64,000 nucleotides of DNA from Cardiocondyla obscurior. Taxonomy: Eukaryota; Arthropoda; Insecta; Hymenoptera; Formicidae. The position numbers were made by a program, and so were the translations under genes. A model generated the notes under the pieces. It ran no database searches. It saw only the letters and a program-made list of their open reading frames with translations, and had not been told where the DNA came from. Positions 37,612 to 50,405 of the stretch are shown here, piece by piece. The DNA is taken from positions 7,046,001-7,110,000 of the forward strand of contig NC_091864.1 of assembly GCF_019399895.1 (NCBI RefSeq), given 5' to 3'. The stretch's first letter is position 1, and each line of letters opens with the position of its first letter.

Positions 37612-38275
37612 TAAACATGTTATTTTATTTTTACCTGTTAGATTAGGCTTTGAAAAAACAAGAAGATTTATTTAATAAGTTTTTTTATTTTACTTTAATT
37701 TATTTATATTATGCCGTATTTTACTTAATTTTTTAGTATTTTATTTTGTCGTATTTTAGGTTATTTTATTTTTAAACGTTTAATTTATCGTTCAGTTATG
37801 CTACTTAAAAAACTTTCGATCGTCTGACCATTTTATTTTTTCCGATGGTGCGTTGACGTACTACTGATCGTCAAAATACGACGGTGGCGGGCTCGTAGCG
37901 GATTTTCTTTAATATTTCGACAATCGGAATCGTTGGAGTAGTATAACACGATAATTTAGAGGTTAAGACACACAATGTGAATAAATTAAAGCAGTTTCAC
38001 GAATAATAAATAATAATTTTCCTTTAAGAGTTTTTTTTCTAAATGTACATTTAAATAAAGGTTTGTAATCTATATTTTCTTAATACTATCTTTCAGAAAT
38101 AATCTCCAGTTAAATATATAACTTTTTGTTAATATTTTTTTATTTGTTTTAGTAATTATTTTGATAAATAAACTTTTTTTATAGATTGATGGACTGGAAA
38201 TCACAATTCAGTGCAATGTGATAATTATATTATCTGTGCACTTTGTATTTTTTTTTATTGTGAATTGCGTATAAT
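37612..38275. other. Intergenic AT-rich spacer
   Basis: No coding evidence. It includes the likely promoter of the next plus-strand gene. Confidence 0.5.
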
Positions 38276-39404
38276 ATGGATGCAGAAGTGTTGAGAGAGA
38301 TAATAAAAAGTTACAGCGACGCAAATATTGTTCAGTCCAACAAGTATCTAGATGTTTCAAAGGAAACTTTACTCTGTATACAATCTGATGCAATATTACA
38401 TACTTTATGTACATCATTAAGCAACCTTTTATGTTACAAAACATCAAAGGAAGCTTATCAACGTTATTCGATTCGGTTACTGATCATAGTAAGTTAATTA
38501 TAAATATAAATATTAAAATGTACATATAAATGTAAATTAATATATTTTTAAGTTAATTTACAATTAATATTTAATATAATCGTTACAGGATCTTCTACGA
38601 AAGTGGTGCCAAACTACAAGCGGTTTTAAACATTTGAAAGCACTAACGGTGAAAGAAAATAACTTAAAATTAGTAACAATTCTTCTTAGGAAATATTTCA
38701 CAGATGATGCTTTAAATAAGTGTGATTCAGAGGACACCTTGTTACGTTTAGCTCTTTCCACCATGTATCTCTCAGTTAAGAATACAACTTTTATTAATTA
38801 TACAGATCGATTACTTGTAAGAATTTTGCATTTAGAAACAAATAATTGTACAAAAAATTTGATACATAATGCTCTTTGCTCGAATTTGCATCTTAGGTTA
38901 TCGACAAAGGAAGAAATATATACATCGCAAAGAATTAAATTAATAGAAGAGCCTTTGCTTAATAATTTCGTGTGCACGTTTCCCAATTTAAAAAGCGAAA
39001 ATCCCGTTGACGACCGAAACAACGAGATGTTAAACAAACTATTAGAACTTAGCGCCAAGTCCGCACGTATTTTCCAATTAATGTTTAATTTTTTAAAAGA
39101 ATTGTTAATCCAGCTGCAATACGCGCCTGTAGTATTGGACTTCACGAGTACGATGTTGAAGCGAATATCTCTTTGCTGCGAGAACTATAATAAGGATATA
39201 CTGGACCTTTATCCCAGGAAACTGCGTTTTTGTATACTTTTATTAAGAATAACGCCGAAGTACCATACAGCAGAAACACTAAACTATACATTACAGATTG
39301 TGAAAGAAATCCACAATGAAAATAAGGGTGTCTCGTTAATTTTGATGTCTCACTTTCTTGAATGGTTTGAATGCTTTGCAACTTACGTCGGTAACGATAT
39401 GTGA
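38276..39404 (+). CDS. Uncharacterised helical protein, 342 aa
   Basis: Exons 38276-38488 and 38589-39404 join in phase 0 at GTAAGT/TTACAG. The open frame of the second exon (272 codons) is far longer than expected by chance in this AT-rich DNA. The protein has no signal peptide or membrane segment. It is Leu/Lys/Asn-rich with repeated amphipathic helices (for example EMLNKLLELSAKSARIFQLM, and ETLNYTLQIVKEIHNE), which suggests an ARM/HEAT-like alpha-solenoid. I do not recognise the family. The 5' exon start (MDAEVLREIIKSYSDANIV) is the first ATG of the frame. Confidence 0.78.
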
Positions 39405-39510
39405 AATTGACTAATAAGGTAATATGGAAATGTTATTTCTTTTATTTTTTTAAATATATTCTATGAACTATATAACGCTTTTGTATATTCATTAATTGTA
39501 GGAATGTTAA

Positions 39511-39552
39511 TACAGGGTATTTAACAGGGTATTATACAGGGTATTATACAGA
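39511..39552. repeat. Short tandem repeat, ~13-bp unit
   Basis: Four imperfect copies of ACAGGGTATTAT follow the 3' end of the uncharacterised helical-protein gene. Confidence 0.8.
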
Positions 39553-42500
39553 GTCTTCGGACGCAGGTGAATTAGACCTTTTTATTTAATTATTTAATTA
39601 ATTGTTTTGGCTATTAACTTTAACTTGACTCGGTGAAACGAAATTGTTAACTTACCCGTACGTAGTAGATTTATAGCATTGGCAGCGAAGTAATAGACAC
39701 AATGAGAAAGTGTCTTAATTAATTATCCAATAGAAAGATTCTTATATGTAATAATTTTTTTCTTTTTTTTATTACAATTACGTGTGCTGCACAATGCTTA
39801 AGAACATGGCTCGCGCATCATGCGTGTGAGGAAAATGAAAAGCTCGAAGGGATTTGCAACAGATTGTTATCTTTAATAAATCAAATGACATACAAAGGCC
39901 AATCGCAGCAACTCTCATTGTTTTTCTGCAACAACAAACTTTGATTCTCATATCCTATCGATTTAAATGTAATAATTCGCAAGAACACGTATTACCTCCT
40001 ACGATATAACTTCCTTCGGAAGTTGCAATATAATTAACGTGTTTCAACGGTGCATTGTCCTTGCGATTGGCTTTTTATTTATTTATTTATTTTTTATTAT
40101 TTTTTTTGTTTTTTTTTGTTTTTTTTTTTTCTTTTTATCATCTCGCCTTACAAAGAGTAGCTCGCTCGTTTTCGATTGTCGAGCTTACACATGTATACCA
40201 ATTCGGCAGTCACGCACACATGCACACACACGCACACACACGCGAGAACGCGTGAAAAGGGAAAGAAAAAAAAAAAGAAGGAAAAGAAAAAGTAAAATAA
40301 AACTAAAACAATGCGCCGAAAGGCATTAACATTAATGTAAATCCGCTGAACCTGAGTGGAATTTAATTTACAAACGCTGTGCAAAGTTCTGATCGTTTGT
40401 TTCTTTCCTCTCTGGCTTTCCAGGCTCTCTTCTCTTTCTCATTTCCTTCCAACTTGCATATTTGCTCTTTTTTTCTATTTTATTTTTTTTCCTTTTAAAT
40501 TATGAACTTGAGTTTTAAAAGCAATGAAACGCAAGAAGGAGGAAAGTGTGCTTTAGAAAAAAGAGAGAGAAGATTCGCTTGAAATCAAAGTTGAGAGCGA
40601 GAAGAGCAAGGAAACAAATGGAAAAAAAAAAGATAGTCACCGAGTTAAAATTTAATTAATTATTGTCATAATAAATGCTAAGAAAGGAAAAAGGAAGATC
40701 GACCCCGTCTGGGTCGACTCGATATAACTGTTTTCTACTAATGGCATCAATACACAGCAAGCGTTCCGATAACAGCAGGTGTTAACAGTTAATCGTAATT
40801 ATAAAAAATAAAAAAAAAATTTTAAAAAAAAGAATATAAGAATAATTATATTATTAAGAATCATGACAATATAATGGTAATGACAATAAGGATGAAAGTA
40901 ATCGCTGCATTATCATTTTTAACGTTGCCTTCCTACGGAAAAAGTGTACATGACAATAATAACGCATGACAATATAACAGTGGCGGGATGTGTGTGAGTA
41001 TGTGTGTATGTGTGTGTCTGTAATTTCACCAAAAATATTAAAAACTCAATAGAAAGTATTGGAGAACTTCCGACACCTCTTTACAAACGCTTTAACGCAT
41101 CAGCAAAGAGACCTCGTCGTTCAACTATCGCGCAACATTCTCATTCATAAAACGGCAAACAAAACATCAAAACCTACTTTGTAACAATCACTCGTACACC
41201 CACACACACGCACGCTCGCTCTCTGCTATATGTAGTACTGACAGAAATAAAAAGAAAGAAAAAAAAATATTTAAAAAATTTAAAGAACATTTAATAGAAA
41301 TAACTGATCAGATAGATCATATAAAATGCATTAAATTTATAAGTGGCGATAGTATTAATTTTTTTTTGTTTTTTTTTTGTTTTTTGTTTTTTTGTGTTGC
41401 TTTATTTTGATAATATTTCTTTTACTAGACGCAATTCAACATATAGAAAGTTTATCGTAGATATTTAATAATTGTTTTATCATTTATAATTATTCTCTTA
41501 AAGCTGTCTAAAGACTCGCTGCGTGGCAGGGAGCGTTATGGGTTTTTTTTTTCTTTTCTCATTTATCTTATATTACTCTGCTTACTTCTTACATGTATCA
41601 GACGGTATTTCTTCTCCGGTTTTCCTTCACTGCTTTCCTTTCTTTCCCTTCTTTGTTGCTTTTTTTTTCTTTTTGTTTTTAGTTAGGTACGTTTGTAATT
41701 GTCCTCGTTTGTTAATTAAACACACTTGTGTTCTTACACACGCTGTTTTTAGGCGCATGCATTTAATAAGTATCGCCCTTTCTCTAGTCATACCATAGAA
41801 GAATGCATGTATGTTTGTATGTATATATTTATATCTTAAATATCTACTGCTGTGGATGTTTTGTGATTTGTAATTTGTATGTAGATCACAATATCATTCC
41901 ATCTGCACCATTCAACAACTTCTTTTTTTTTCTTTTTTCTTTTCTTTTTCTTTTTATGACATCTCTTTGCCAAAACGTTTGAACACTACATTAATATTTC
42001 TGCAGATTGATTCTTGCTAATCCCACTTTGTTTAAAAAGTGTGACGATAAATAACGAACGTAAAATTAATATTTCATGATTGTGAAAAAGACTGTCATTG
42101 AAAAATGGAATATACTCCTTCACTTCATCAGATCTCGACACGTAATAATGTACATACACCTACGCATATAAATGGAATAAATTACTAGAAATTATCCATA
42201 GATCTTAAAATATGAGTTTTAACAAAGGTATCCCGAATAAAATTTATATTTTATCTTAAAGAAAAACGTTTTGCAATAAGCATTACATAAATTGAATCCT
42301 TTGCATTCTCCTGCGTTAAAGAAAAAAAATTGAATTGTTAAAAAATAAACATAACGAGACGTTTTACATTTTTGCATTCTGATACACTCTAATGTAAAAT
42401 ACAAAATATTTTATAAAGTAGTTATTTTAGCCTTATTTCAATATTTTATTATTTTATATTTTACATAGAATAACATGACAATTAACAATTTTATTTTTTT

Positions 42501-43915
42501 TTTAATATATAATATATACAATGTACTTCTGAAATAATTAATCTTTAAACGTAATTACTTATTTTTATTTTTAACGTGAATTGATTTTATTTTATATTTT
42601 CTATATAATATTATTATAATTATTTAAAATAAATGAATGAGATACTTCACGTTTTATATATTAGAATGTATCAGGATATGTATGTATATTCTTATATGTA
42701 TATACATATACATATAAGAATATATAGGAATATATAAAATATCTCGACTGTCAACTTTTCAATAACTTTTTTTTGCAAATATAATTAACGTTGATTTTCA
42801 ACTAGTCATTTTTTATTAGAAAGTAAATTTAAACCAAACATTTTTTTTTTTTTTTATAAAACTCATATCTCAAGATTTAATAGGAATTGCATAATTTTGA
42901 GCAATTTATTCTCTCTCTCTCTCTCTCTTTCTCGTGCGCGCCTCAAAGTGTGTGTATGTGTGTGTATGTGTGAGTATGGTGACAATCATTCATTCATTAT
43001 TTAAAAGACAATAACACGAAAATTAAATTAAAAGAATGTAAACGGATAAAACCGAAGCTTTTCAATGTCTTTACTCACTCGTGCATGCTTGAAAAATTGT
43101 TATTGTATAATTCGTATATTCATCAAAACTTACGTACTAAGTAAATTCAGACCAGCCGAAATTGCAATTTTAGGAAAAAAAATGCAAAGAGAATAATATT
43201 TTTATCGAAATATGAATAAGCTGATCACTAGAAAATAAATAAAATTTTAAACACTTTGTATTGAAAATGCAAACATACCAATTTCATTTAACTTCAATTA
43301 CAATTTTAATTAATTTTTTTTTTCTTTTTTCTCTTTTTTTTAATATTCATCTATGCGCTTTTTTCCTCTTTTACACGTGTCGCTTGTTATTCATTCGCAC
43401 CAGTGCGAAATATAAATAATTTAGATCACTTTACCATTTTCAATTGGAAAAGAAATAAAAAAGAAAGGATATATATTTATCATTATTGATATTAGCACAG
43501 CGTTGCAGAATCGAAGCGTATTAAGATATTCCCTTTCCTTTTGGAAGATAACTCGATTGCGTTATTCACCCTTCCTGTTCTCTCAGTAAACTACTTTGAA
43601 ATAGTACTTCTTTTCTACGTTCGCTTTATCTCATCTTTCTTTCTGTGTCCAGCGGAAGAGGCTTAAGCAACTGTAGTTATCTAACAACGCGATTCCCAAT
43701 CAAACGTTGGATTTGCACAGCTGCTTAGGTCCGTGGACATTGGCATTTCATTACAATTATACAGCTATATAGATTCTATATAAATACCTATTATGCATTT
43801 ATATAATACATACCTAATATGCAATTGTGTTAGAAGTTGATCATTGCGCAAATTTATTTAACTTAATTACATACACGTACACACCATTTCTTGTATCGTT
43901 CACTCTTTACGGTGG

Positions 43916-43919
<4 letters not shown>

Positions 43920-43989
<70 letters not shown>
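43920..43989. repeat. (AT)n microsatellite
   Basis: About 35 uninterrupted AT units. Confidence 0.97.
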
Positions 43990-43992
<3 letters not shown>

Positions 43993-44315
43993 TTTCATGG
44001 AACATATCTTGTATCTATCATTTTATCTAAATTCTCTGTGAAAAGTGCCGAAATTTACCATGTTTGCTAATGTATACGCAAATATTCGTGTGTGTATGTC
44101 TGTGTGTGTGTGCGCGTGTGTGTGTATTTTTCTTTTTCTTTTTTGCGTTCTATAAAAGCCTTTATGTACGAATGATTGTATGCACACTCTTTTCGTACAA
44201 ATCCATGAAAGAAAACGTAATGTACAATGAATTTTGTATAATATACATATTAATATGTATTCATTATTTTATATTCTCTCGGTTTAGCATTTTTTTTTCA
44301 TTCTCTCTCACACAC

Positions 44316-44324
<9 letters not shown>

Positions 44325-44377
<53 letters not shown>
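44325..44377. repeat. (TA)n microsatellite
   Basis: About 26 uninterrupted TA units, flanked by CA- and CATA-rich sequence. Confidence 0.97.
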
Positions 44378-44384
<7 letters not shown>

Positions 44385-45711
44385 TACATACATATATATC
44401 ATTATTTTTAATACAGACGTTGTTCAATTTTTAAATGTATGCATGATGTTGTATAATGCAGACAGCACTATAAAATGTCCAAATAAGAGACACGAATATC
44501 TTTCATCCTTATCTTTCTCGGTTTATGTGTCTATTTTGTTTAACGTAATTTCTTACTGCAATAATAAGTCACACCTTTGCCGTTAAACGTGTCTTAGCCA
44601 GCAATATTTTATCTACAATCAATTTACGACACTTTCGCATGTATTGAAACTACAGCGAATTTTAAGACTTTTTTTTTGGATGAATTCAAAAAGTAATGTA
44701 TGTACTGTCTACATAGATATAATAGACCTTTGTTTTTAGCATTTTTGACAACCCACGTGTTTTCCCTTTACTTATTCATGATATAATCGTTAATATAACA
44801 ACTATTTATTCATAAATTCTGAACGATCAAATTCAATTGTAACGTGATCTACACTACAGTCCATTTCCCGTGCAAAATTCACATTCGTTCAAATTTACAC
44901 GCGTGAAATGCGAAACGCGTGCAAATATTCAAAAAACATATTTAAATTAACAAAAATTACACCGACAGAAAAAAAAATTAAATAGAACCAAACGAACGGT
45001 GCACTTATGTAGAAAGGCAGGAAATGAACAGTAGTACTCATAACGTTAATCAATGACAACTCGCATTCATCTAAAAAGATATCGCTCGATTCAATCATTA
45101 TACTCTCGATTTTTGTTGTTGCGTATTTTTGTCTTTCTTTTTTTTTTTCTTTCATGTGTTATCTACTTCTGTGTTAGTTGCACGAGCGGCAGTGACTCAT
45201 TTTTCCTCCGTGCATACATACACGCAACATGCGCACGCACACGCACACCTACGTATCGTCATCATCATCATCTAATCCGTTCCTTTTCCCGTCTTTTTCG
45301 TTTTCACGTGCTAACAATTGTGTTTTAATAACCATGTCACGCGTCCACCTTCAATTTTCATTTTCCTTTTTATTAAATCTGTGGTTAATATGAATATATT
45401 CAACAATCGGTCAATATCCTCCGCGATATAATGGTCGTATTTCAGGCGAGTTTTGGTGTTTGCGCTTAATGGCAAGTATGATGCACGGTGCGATGTGACG
45501 ATGGCAATGACCTAGTGACGATGGCGATAAACAGTCTCGATGAGGATGATCGTATCGATGATAACTGTATGTCGATGTCATAGCCGATGAATAATATAAC
45601 GATGACGACGATGGCAATTTATTCTGACAAGTTCCGTTACTTCGCGTAATGACTCGAAATGAGTTTACAAGTTTATAATTCCCAAATGTTCGAGTTAAGT
45701 TAAAGCCTTTT

Positions 45712-48700
45712 TCACTTGATTAAGGGTGAGTCTAGATTTGGATTGGGATTAGGCTGCGTATTCGAGGATGGCGATGGTACTTGTGCCACCACCGAGCCTT
45801 TCCCCTCGGACAATACATTCCCTCCACCACTACTACTGCCACCGCCGCCACCGCCACCGCTGCTGCTGCTGCTAACACCACCGCCGCCTTCCTTCATCTT
45901 TTCACAATAATCTGCGAAAATATCACGAAAACGTGCCCAAGATTTTTCTGGTACGGTGATGGCTGTCCTAAAATTTGTTTTTACCTGCAAAAAAATAGAA
46001 TCCAACTTTGATTTTTACATTCCAGCAAGACGGCCACTATAAAATAATTTTTTGCTTGGCAAAATAATAATTGTAAAATAATATGTGCGTACCTCAGAAA
46101 TTCTCATATAGATTCCACGATTGTTCTGGCCGATATCAAAATAGAAATTCTTGCTATCCACACGCATGTAGCGACCTTCGGGCAAGTCACCTTTGAAGCC
46201 GCCATCATCCGTTCCAAATTCCTCAAGAAGATCCGTTAATGCATCACGAAACTCTATCATGCCTTGTGCTGGTATCGCAATCTGAGTTCTGGGTCCTCCT
46301 CGTGTTATTGTTTGCGATACCTACAAAAATCAGCATGAATATTACACAAGCCATTCCGTCACAGTTTATTGCTATTTGCTACATTCTTCGGATTTAAAAA
46401 AAGTTAATCATTATATTAGATAAGCTTCTTTTATTCTAATAACGTTAAAAGAATTCTATTTATATTTTTATTTTTCGAAAAAGGCAGACCTCTTGAGATG
46501 AAAGCCAACACAGAGTCTTCTTATGACTTAGCGTAGAAAGTAAATACATTGGCTGGTACATACAGGGTGACTCACCCGCAGGAAACGGCCGCGAGAATTC
46601 TCCTTGAGGTCCAAGTAATATCGTCTATTATCCTTCACCATCATTTCTGATTTCAGTTTTCCGTCATCTGGCACATTTTCCGGATTTGGTGGACCTGATT
46701 ATCCGGTAAGCAAAAATTATAATAAATTAAACATCTCTTCCGAATAATATATACCAGCGATATGACTTAATTTAATTTAACAGTCTGTGAGTACAGAGTT
46801 ATTTCGGAAACACGTAGATAAACTTTATGAGCATATTCCACTCATTATAAAAATAAAGTTATACAAATAATTTGCATTGTAAAAAAAAAAAGAAAAAAAG
46901 AGGCAGTGTATAAAAAGATAAAAGTGCACTCATGAATATTTGCTGAACGAATTAACAGTGAGAAAGTATCTGATGCCGCGTGCCGCTTGTCTATCGTCGC
47001 CCTGGATATCTTTCTTTATATTCATTAGGTAAAATTGTATATGCGTCAAAGTCGCTTTAAATATAGTGAGTAAAATATGCTCTTAAACTTGATACGCTTA
47101 AACACCCTGTGTGCGTCCGAGAGGTATAAAATAACAAATTGCAATCAGAATTGAATTTTTTCGATTCTCATTGATAGAGGCTGTGAAGTACCTAAAGATG
47201 CGTAAAAATCGCTAAATGTCGACAGATGGTCCCGAAATTCGGAGGCTGTACTCAGTGCCAGGTAAATTTGGCTTCTTCTCCCATCCGCTCCAATCTAAAA
47301 TAAATAAAATTAAAAAAAAAAACAATTGCATCAATTATTATTACATCACGGTACATATAGAATCTAAATTTAATTATTTTATTATAAATAAGTATATTCC
47401 AACTACATATTATATAAACGGTATATCCTTTCACCAAACTTAATAAATTCTTCTTGTCTGTCTGTCTCTTATTATTAGCGACAAATGTCATTATGTAACA
47501 CGTTAAGAATTAAATTCAAGGATTAATTAATACCTCGGCGACTTTGATAAATCTTCCACGTCTGTTTTGTTTTACATCAAGATAGAATCTTTTACTTTGA
47601 ATTTGCAACATTTTCGTCGCCAGTTCCTGCTCGCTCTGCTGACCTTGCTGACCTACAATATAGGGAGCACATTAATTTACTGATATAATTATTAATATTA
47701 TTACTTAATAATAATATCAATGGTATTTCATGTGATTTATTTCATAATTTAGCAATCGTTCATATGCAGACTATAACTGATTCTGTTTGCACCTCAATAT
47801 AAGAATTACTTAAGTTCCATTAACACATAAATATTACATATCTGTTATAAATTGCTCTTATCCTTTCAATTACTGAAATACTCACCAGAATCGAAGTCAG
47901 CACCGCCAGCATCCAGTCCTCCTGGATTCCCATATTCTAGTAAAAGAAAACGTGATTAATTAACAGATGCATTAATGCATTTAAAATTAGCAAACTTAAC
48001 GAGTATGCAGTAAAATTTTTTCAAGACTAGAAAGTGATAGAATAAAAAAAAAAAAAGATAAGGTAGGCGAAGAGGGAAAAGTAACAAGGTAGAAGCGGGA
48101 GAAGCGCGGAAAGGGCAAACGAGAAAGGGGAATAGAGAGAGAGTTTGGAAGCCTCGAATTTCGGACACGCAAATGTAGTAAAGTAACTCAATAATTTATT
48201 CAAGGCACCACTATTCGTCAGTCAGCCTTTTCATTCGAAGGTCAAAAGATATATCGCGTTACGCGATGCGGAAGAAAAGAGATGGAGCATAAAGTGAGAA
48301 GTAGGGAAATCATTTGATACACATGTATGCGAAATTATACGGTTACGACCGATCTAAACAACCGGCTATCATCGCACGCGTGATCCGGCAATGCGTGCAC
48401 GTGTGCACATTTCAGCGAGTCTGGTAGATGTAAAATCAAATTCACATTAAGATTAGTCTATATTTATCGTAACAATTTTTAAAAAGATATAAATAAGCTG
48501 CCTAGACTCATATAAAAAAAAACTTAGTTCATTTGGCTTTTTTAGAAGTCTGCATTTTTAAGTTCTCTACTGCTTGGTAATACGTTGTATAATACTCATT
48601 GATCCAATCTCATGATATGTACCTGTGTCAATGTGTATGTGATAGTCCTAAGCGTTAAAGATATACATGGATATTGTGGACTTGTTCAGTGGTGGCAAAC

Positions 48701-50405
48701 CACTTTTTATGTAGCATGTTGAAACAAATAAATGAAATAATATCTTCTGTAAATCTTTGGCTTGGTCACATAACAGTTTATGACAAAACAGAATGTTAGA
48801 TTTTGCGACTCTTCTCAAGATTATCATGGCTGTGTTTAGCAAAAAAAAAAAAAAAAAAAAAAAAACGTGTGACTTTTAATTCAGCCAAGATTAAGAACAT
48901 TCATTAATTAAATTCATGATTTTTATATCAATTGCAAATACAGCACGCTTGTTAAATGCAGCCATTGTTAAACCAAGATTATATTTAATGGTATCAGACA
49001 AAAAATTAAAATTGAGATTGAATTAAAGCTTAACTAATGAGAGCAAAGTTTATTAAACTTTATATTGATTTTCCCTCTTCTAATCGATTGAACTCCAAGT
49101 GAGTTTATCTGAATTTCCAGTTTGATGCAAGCCTAGATTAATTTTGGTATCTTTCCTATCTCTGTATTGTTCCCTGTGCTTGCCACCGTTAATATAATTA
49201 GCCTTACGATATCTTAGTGCTAGACGAAACAAATTAATATCGCAATAGGCAGCTTGCGATGGATATTACGATAAATATAGACCATCGTGATCGCGCTTTT
49301 TCGCGAACGGGTTGACTCAGTTGGCGCATTGTGCGTCGACCGGCAGCGGTTTTATGACTGGAATGAGTTTCGGCCGGACTTGCCACCGGGTCGTTACGAA
49401 AAAATGCCCTGCAAGGTAGAATAGTGTCAGAAGTTGCAATTATCGACATGGGAAAGTAACAGATAGACATTACGATAAATATAGACCATCGTGCTCGCGC
49501 GTTTCCGCGATCAGGTTGGGCTCCGCCGGAGGGGGAGGGCCGCGTCGCCGCCGGCTTTTTTGCGGCCGGGCCAAGTTTTCGGCCGGGAGTCCGTCGGCCG
49601 AGTCTCCGCGAGGGTGCAACTTGCCAGGCAGTGGCAATGTCAAAAATTGCAATTATCGATATGAGAAAGTAGCAGAGAAAATAGTGCGCGCACGTATGCG
49701 CGTGCATGTATCGCTCCGCGGTGCGCGCGCACGATCGCGTAAAGCGCGAGGAGGAAAGGAGAGGCCCGCTCGCGGCCGAAAGAGCAAGAGAGCGGAGCAC
49801 GTAGAAGACGAAAGGGGCTATCTTCTCACGACCGAACGTGCAGCCGGCCATCTTGAATTCGAGCTGCCGTTAAAAAATAGCGATTATTTTTCGCGTGGCG
49901 CTTGACAGAAAACCGGCCGTCGGGGATGTGGGGGCCGACGGATCTGCGCGTAAACGCGGACGCGGACGGGGCCCGTCGCGGCCACCCGCGGGCCCACCGC
50001 GTTCGCGGAGACGTCGGGCAAGACCTCACCGCGGACGAGCGCGGAATCGAAACGCGGCGATTTATCGCTCATCGAAGAAACCCTCCACTTCCCCGGGGGC
50101 TGATCGCCCGCGCGCTTAATTCTCAGAGAGTTTAACGTAAACACGAGCGTACCGCGCGACTTCATGATCCTCGAGCTTAGGCAGAGGCCGTAAGAGAAGG
50201 TGGGGAAAAAGATATCTGCAAACGGAGACCACAATCCGTCTTCATCTGTTCGGCGAGATGCTAGGCTAGCGATCGCGGAGTCGAGAGCGATAAGGGAGAA
50301 AAATGGGGGAATAGATGAAGCTAGAGTACAGAAAATAATCCCGAACGTTTTTATCCAGCGGCTCTTACTTTGCGGCTGATCATCCAGGCTCTCCCGGTCG
50401 GACAT
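45712..50405 (-). CDS. Pur-alpha: Pur-alpha, single-stranded DNA/RNA-binding protein
   Basis: Exons 50405-50369, 47936-47886, 47652-47534, 47294-47192, 46694-46576, 46320-46093 and 45984-45712 are in phase and give 309 aa. Three PUR repeats are plain: ELATKMLQIQSKRFYLDVKQ (from residue 38), KLKSEMMVKDNRRYYLDLKE (about 112), and EGRYMRVDSKNFYFDIGQNN (about 190). Each ends in the N-R-G-R-F/I-Y-M-R/K strand. Repeats I and II form the nucleic-acid-binding fold and repeat III dimerises (family knowledge); the protein binds GGN-rich single strands and transports mRNA. The C-terminus has a Gly/Ser low-complexity run (about 250-275) and a Pro/Asn tail. The start codon is in a 37-bp coding exon separated by a 2.4-kb first intron. 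Confidence 0.95.
48841..48865. repeat. 25-nt A tract
   Basis: An uninterrupted homopolymer in intron 1 of Pur-alpha, read on the plus strand. Confidence 0.97.
49256..49680. repeat. Direct tandem duplication, ~210-bp unit, in Pur-alpha intron 1
   Basis: Both units start with ATTACGATAAATATAGACCA (near 49265 and 49476) and end with TTGCAATTATCGAYATGRGA followed by AAGTA (near 49436-49460 and 49646-49670). The middle sections are more diverged and the second is very GC-rich. A minus-strand frame of 205 codons (49234-49851) runs through both units, but its GC-rich half makes an open frame likely by chance. Confidence 0.75.

Larger units (their letters stand above)
39405..45711. other. 6.3-kb gene-poor region, probably including the Pur-alpha 3' UTR
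   Basis: There are no coding exons. The DNA is rich in T tracts (40089-40135, 41359-41393, 41930-41958), TG/CA repeats (40205-40245, 40982-41022), AT microsatellites (43920-43989, 44325-44377) and a short 13-14-bp tandem (39511-39552). Because it follows the Pur-alpha stop codon directly on the minus strand and no gene intervenes, a long 3' UTR is likely; this is inference. Confidence 0.5.

Noticed and set aside
43827..44411. Plus frames with long Ile-Tyr runs
   Set aside because: Direct translations of AT microsatellites.
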